Source: Gammaproteobacteria bacterium
GTDB taxonomy: Bacteria; Pseudomonadota; Gammaproteobacteria; Xanthomonadales; Xanthomonadaceae
NCBI GenBank assembly: GCA_030431185.1
Contig: JAUIJO010000159.1
Span: 1-7,444 of the forward strand
Length of the DNA stretch: 7,444 bases
Reading direction: 5' to 3'
Of this stretch, positions 5,302 through 7,444 are shown one piece after another (the stretch's first letter is position 1; every line of letters starts with the position of its first letter). The notes under the pieces were generated by a model. That model made no database searches. It was not told the origin of the DNA and was given only the letters and a program-made list of their open reading frames with translations. The position numbers and the translations under genes are program-made.

Positions 5302-5910
5302 TCAAAGCCCGAAGTAATCCTTGATGCCGCCCAGCACGCTGGCGGTGGCGACCGAGGCCAGGATCATGCCCATCACCCGGCTGATGATGCTCGCGCCGCT
5401 TTCGCCGACGACCCGGTGCAGCCGGCTGGCGAGCAGCATGCAGACCAGCACGACGACGAGGACCGCCAGCATGGTGATGGTGGTCTGGGCCTGTTGCCAC
5501 AGGTTGTAGCGGTCGTTCTCGGTCAGCAGCACCGCGGCGAGCATCGCGCCGGGGCTGGCGATCGAGGGCACGGCCAGCGGGAAGATGGCCATGTCCCGGC
5601 CGCCGTTGGCGAGCTTGAGTTCCTTCTCGGGCTTGGCTTCGCCGAAGATCATGCTCAGCGCGAAGAGGAACAGGACGATGCCGCCGGCGATCTGGAACGC
5701 CGACAGGGGTATCCGGATCGCGGTCAGGATCAACTCGCCGGCCACGACGAAGAACACCAGGATCGCCGCCGAGGCGAGGCTGGCGCGGAGCGCGACCTTG
5801 CGGCGCGCCCGCTCGTCCAGGTGGCGCGTGACCGCGATGAACACCGGGATGGTGCCGATCGGGTCGATGACCGCGAAGAAGAAGATGAAGGTGGCGACGA
5901 CGTCGATCAT
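5302..5910 (-). CDS. MarC family integral membrane protein
   Basis: This gene encodes 202 residues, the normal length for the MarC (formerly UPF0056) family, which includes E. coli YchE, YhgN and MarC and the archaeal amino-acid transporter SnatA. About six membrane helices are visible (roughly 3–25, 43–65, 70–90, 110–130, 143–165 and 178–198). Family motifs are DPIGTIPVF at 16–24, AFQIAGGIVLFLFAL at 71–85 and PLAVPSIASPGAM at 111–123; the DPxG and PSxxxPGA repeats are the family hallmark. It should sit in the inner membrane. The substrate is unknown: the old link of MarC to multiple antibiotic resistance was not upheld, and amino acid export is only an analogy. ATG at 5910 has a weak GGA ribosome site. 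It lies 98 nt after dnaE, beyond two hairpins, so separate transcription is possible; the exported-protein gene follows after 104 nt. Confidence 0.93.
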   Translation of the reverse strand: MIDVVATFIFFFAVIDPIGTIPVFIAVTRHLDERARRKVALRASLASAAILVFFVVAGELILTAIRIPLSAFQIAGGIVLFLFALSMIFGEAKPEKELKLANGGRDMAIFPLAVPSIASPGAMLAAVLLTENDRYNLWQQAQTTITMLAVLVVVLVCMLLASRLHRVVGESGASIISRVMGMILASVATASVLGGIKDYFGL

Positions 5911-5950
5911 CGTTCCATCTTAAGCGCAGGCGGGCGCGATCCGCTCGACA

Positions 5951-5995
5951 CCATCGGCCCCCGATGGACGCTTCCTCCGCGGTGCGGCAGCGTCC
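5951..5995 (-). terminator. Tandem hairpins after dnaE
   Basis: Two perfect 7-bp stems lie side by side in the dnaE–marC gap. GGACGCT (5966–5972) pairs with AGCGTCC (5989–5995), with an inner CCGC/GCGG stem. CCATCGG (5951–5957) pairs with CCGATGG (5961–5967) around a CCC loop. They overlap by two bases. No T tract follows, so they may slow or partly end dnaE transcription or protect its 3' end rather than act as a classical terminator. Confidence 0.45.
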
Positions 5996-6008
5996 GCCGG
6001 CGTCCCGT

Positions 6009-7444
6009 TCAGCCCCAGGGGCGGGCGAGGGCCAGCTTGACCGCCTTGACGCCCGGCACCGAGCGCAAGGCGCCCACCAGGTCGGCGTCGACGCGGATCG
6101 AATGCGGGCCGTTGAGGTCGAGCATGCCGGCGGCGCCCGGGCGCAGCAGGTCGAGCCGGATCGGCGTCCGTCCCGGCCGGTGGCCGGCGAGGAGGCTGTC
6201 CACGCGCTGCCAGATGCCCGGCACGCGCAGGTCCAGTCGCAGCGACAGGCGCCTGGCGTGGTTGGCGCAGACGCTGGCATAGTCCCAGCAGCGGTTGGCC
6301 TTCAGCGCGAAGCCGCCGCTGAAGCTGTCCTCGCGCAGGCCGCCCTGGATGACCAGCAGGCGGTCCCGGCTGAACATCTGCGCGTACTCCGAATAGGTCT
6401 CGCCGAAGAAGGCGCATTCGAGGCGGCCGCGACCGTCCTCGATCTGCACGAACATCTGGCTGTCGCCCTTCTTGCGCATCGCCACGACCTGACCGGCGAC
6501 GACGGTCTCGACTTCCGGCCGCCACCCGCTGCGCGCGGATTCCGGCCGCGACTCCCAGATCTTCTCGAGGTCGCCGAGGTCGCTGCCCACCAGGGCGCGC
6601 AGCTCGTCGCGGTAGGGGTCGAACGGATGGCCGCTGAGGTAGTGGCCGAGCGTCTCGCGCTCGCCATTGAGCAGTTGCGCCAGCGGCCACTCGTCGACCA
6701 CGGGCAGGTCGATGTGCAGTTCCGCCGCCGGCGATGCACCGCCGCCGAACAGCGACACCTGGCCGGCGGCGCGCTCGCGCGCGAGCTGCTCGGTGGCCTT
6801 GAGCACTTCGGGCAGCTGCAGCATCAGGCTGGCGCGGTTCTTCCCGAGCGCATCGAGCGCGCCCGCCTGGGTCAGCGCCTCGAGCGCGCGGCGGTTGAGC
6901 TTGCCGCTGTCCACCCGCTTGCAGAAATCCAGCAGGTCCACGAACGGACCGGCGCGGCGCGCCTCCACGATCGCCTCGCAGACCCCGCGGCCGACGCCCT
7001 TCACCGCGCCCAGGCCGTAGCGGATCGTGCCGGGCTCGGTGGCCTCGAACATGTATTCCGAATGCGCGACGTCCGGCGGCTGCACGTCCAGCCCCATGAC
7101 CCGGCATTCGTCCAGGAAGCCGGTGACCTTGTCGGTGTTGTCCATGTCCGAGGACAGCACCGCGGCCATGAACTCGGCCGGGTAGTGCACCTTCAGCCAC
7201 GCGGTCTGGTAGGCGACCAGCGCATAGGCGGCCGAGTGCGACTTGTTGAAGCCGTACTCGGCGAACTTCTCCATCAGGTCGAAGATCGGCGTCGCGACCC
7301 GGGCCTCGATGCCGCGCTCGGCGCAGCCGGCCTCGAACTTGGCGCGCTCCTTGGCCATTTCCTCGGCCTTCTTCTTGCCCATCGCGCGGCGCAGCAGGTC
7401 GGCGCCGCCCAGCGAGTAGCCGGCCAGGACCTGGGCGATCTGCA
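6009..7444 (-). CDS. dnaE: DNA polymerase III alpha subunit, C-terminal 477 residues
   Basis: The gene runs off the right edge; the first whole codon starts at 7442. DnaE is the replicative polymerase of the core enzyme. The visible part, roughly 40% of a protein normally near 1,160–1,200 residues, begins late in the fingers region (GYSLGGADLLRRAMGKKK at 8–25) and contains FNKSHSAAYALVAYQTAWLK at 65–84. Next are the helix-hairpin-helix segment GLGAVKGVGRGV at 143–154, a clamp-binding motif QVSLF at 228–232 (consensus QxxLF), HYLSGHPFD at 267–275, and an OB-fold from about 312 to 390 (VAGQVVAMRKKGDSQMFVQI…). The tail to residue 477 corresponds to the tau-binding domain. The catalytic aspartates and PHP domain lie outside the window. 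The ATG at 7382 is internal, not the start. No frameshift is seen. Confidence 0.98.
   Translation of the reverse strand, partial: QIAQVLAGYSLGGADLLRRAMGKKKAEEMAKERAKFEAGCAERGIEARVATPIFDLMEKFAEYGFNKSHSAAYALVAYQTAWLKVHYPAEFMAAVLSSDMDNTDKVTGFLDECRVMGLDVQPPDVAHSEYMFEATEPGTIRYGLGAVKGVGRGVCEAIVEARRAGPFVDLLDFCKRVDSGKLNRRALEALTQAGALDALGKNRASLMLQLPEVLKATEQLARERAAGQVSLFGGGASPAAELHIDLPVVDEWPLAQLLNGERETLGHYLSGHPFDPYRDELRALVGSDLGDLEKIWESRPESARSGWRPEVETVVAGQVVAMRKKGDSQMFVQIEDGRGRLECAFFGETYSEYAQMFSRDRLLVIQGGLREDSFSGGFALKANRCWDYASVCANHARRLSLRLDLRVPGIWQRVDSLLAGHRPGRTPIRLDLLRPGAAGMLDLNGPHSIRVDADLVGALRSVPGVKAVKLALARPWG

Noticed and set aside
5920..7200. A 426-codon minus-strand frame within dnaE
   Set aside because: It is dnaE read in another frame; the real frame has all the expected DnaE motifs.
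1..7444. A defence, phage, secondary-metabolite or other novel multi-gene system
   Set aside because: All substantial genes are known housekeeping or common membrane families. No integrase, transposase, repeat-spacer array, toxin–antitoxin pair or unusual composition is visible.

Overview
This window reads as an ordinary chromosomal housekeeping locus from a GC-rich gammaproteobacterium, most likely of the Xanthomonadaceae/Lysobacteraceae (Lysobacter, Luteimonas or Stenotrophomonas type). The grounds are the high GC, the protein sequences and the dnaE–accA–tilS–xseB–ispA set; the genus is an inference. No phage, IS element, CRISPR array, tRNA or rRNA is visible.

Left part, plus strand (1–827): the last 57 codons of a PmbA/TldE-type modulator of the TldD/PmbA protease, then a 168-residue DUF4870 membrane protein with a proline-rich N-terminus, closed by a textbook intrinsic terminator (799–827).

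Convergent gap (774–1205): about 430 bases with no convincing gene. Besides the terminator it holds at least five further palindromes at 847–874, 933–952, 1044–1070, 1091–1131 and 1132–1163. It looks like a small cluster of REP-like intergenic elements, with the last hairpins probably ending ispA transcription.

Right part, minus strand (7444 down to 1206), in transcription order: the C-terminal 477 residues of DNA polymerase III alpha (dnaE); a tandem-hairpin gap; a MarC-family membrane protein; a small exported, strongly acidic, four-cysteine protein of unknown function; a hairpin that may be a terminator; then accA, tilS, xseB and ispA. The last four are closely packed: gaps are 29 and 24 nt, and xseB and ispA overlap by 8 nt. 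They are probably one operon joining acetyl-CoA carboxylation (accA), tRNA-Ile2 anticodon modification (tilS), exonuclease VII (xseB) and farnesyl diphosphate synthesis (ispA). The usual next gene after xseB–ispA in many proteobacteria, dxs, does not follow here. In E. coli dnaE directly precedes accA; here marC and the small exported-protein gene lie between them.

I see no clear undescribed multi-gene system. The least explained parts are the small exported acidic protein (4868–5197), the nested inverted repeats over its ribosome-binding site (5198–5237), and the palindrome-rich convergent gap.
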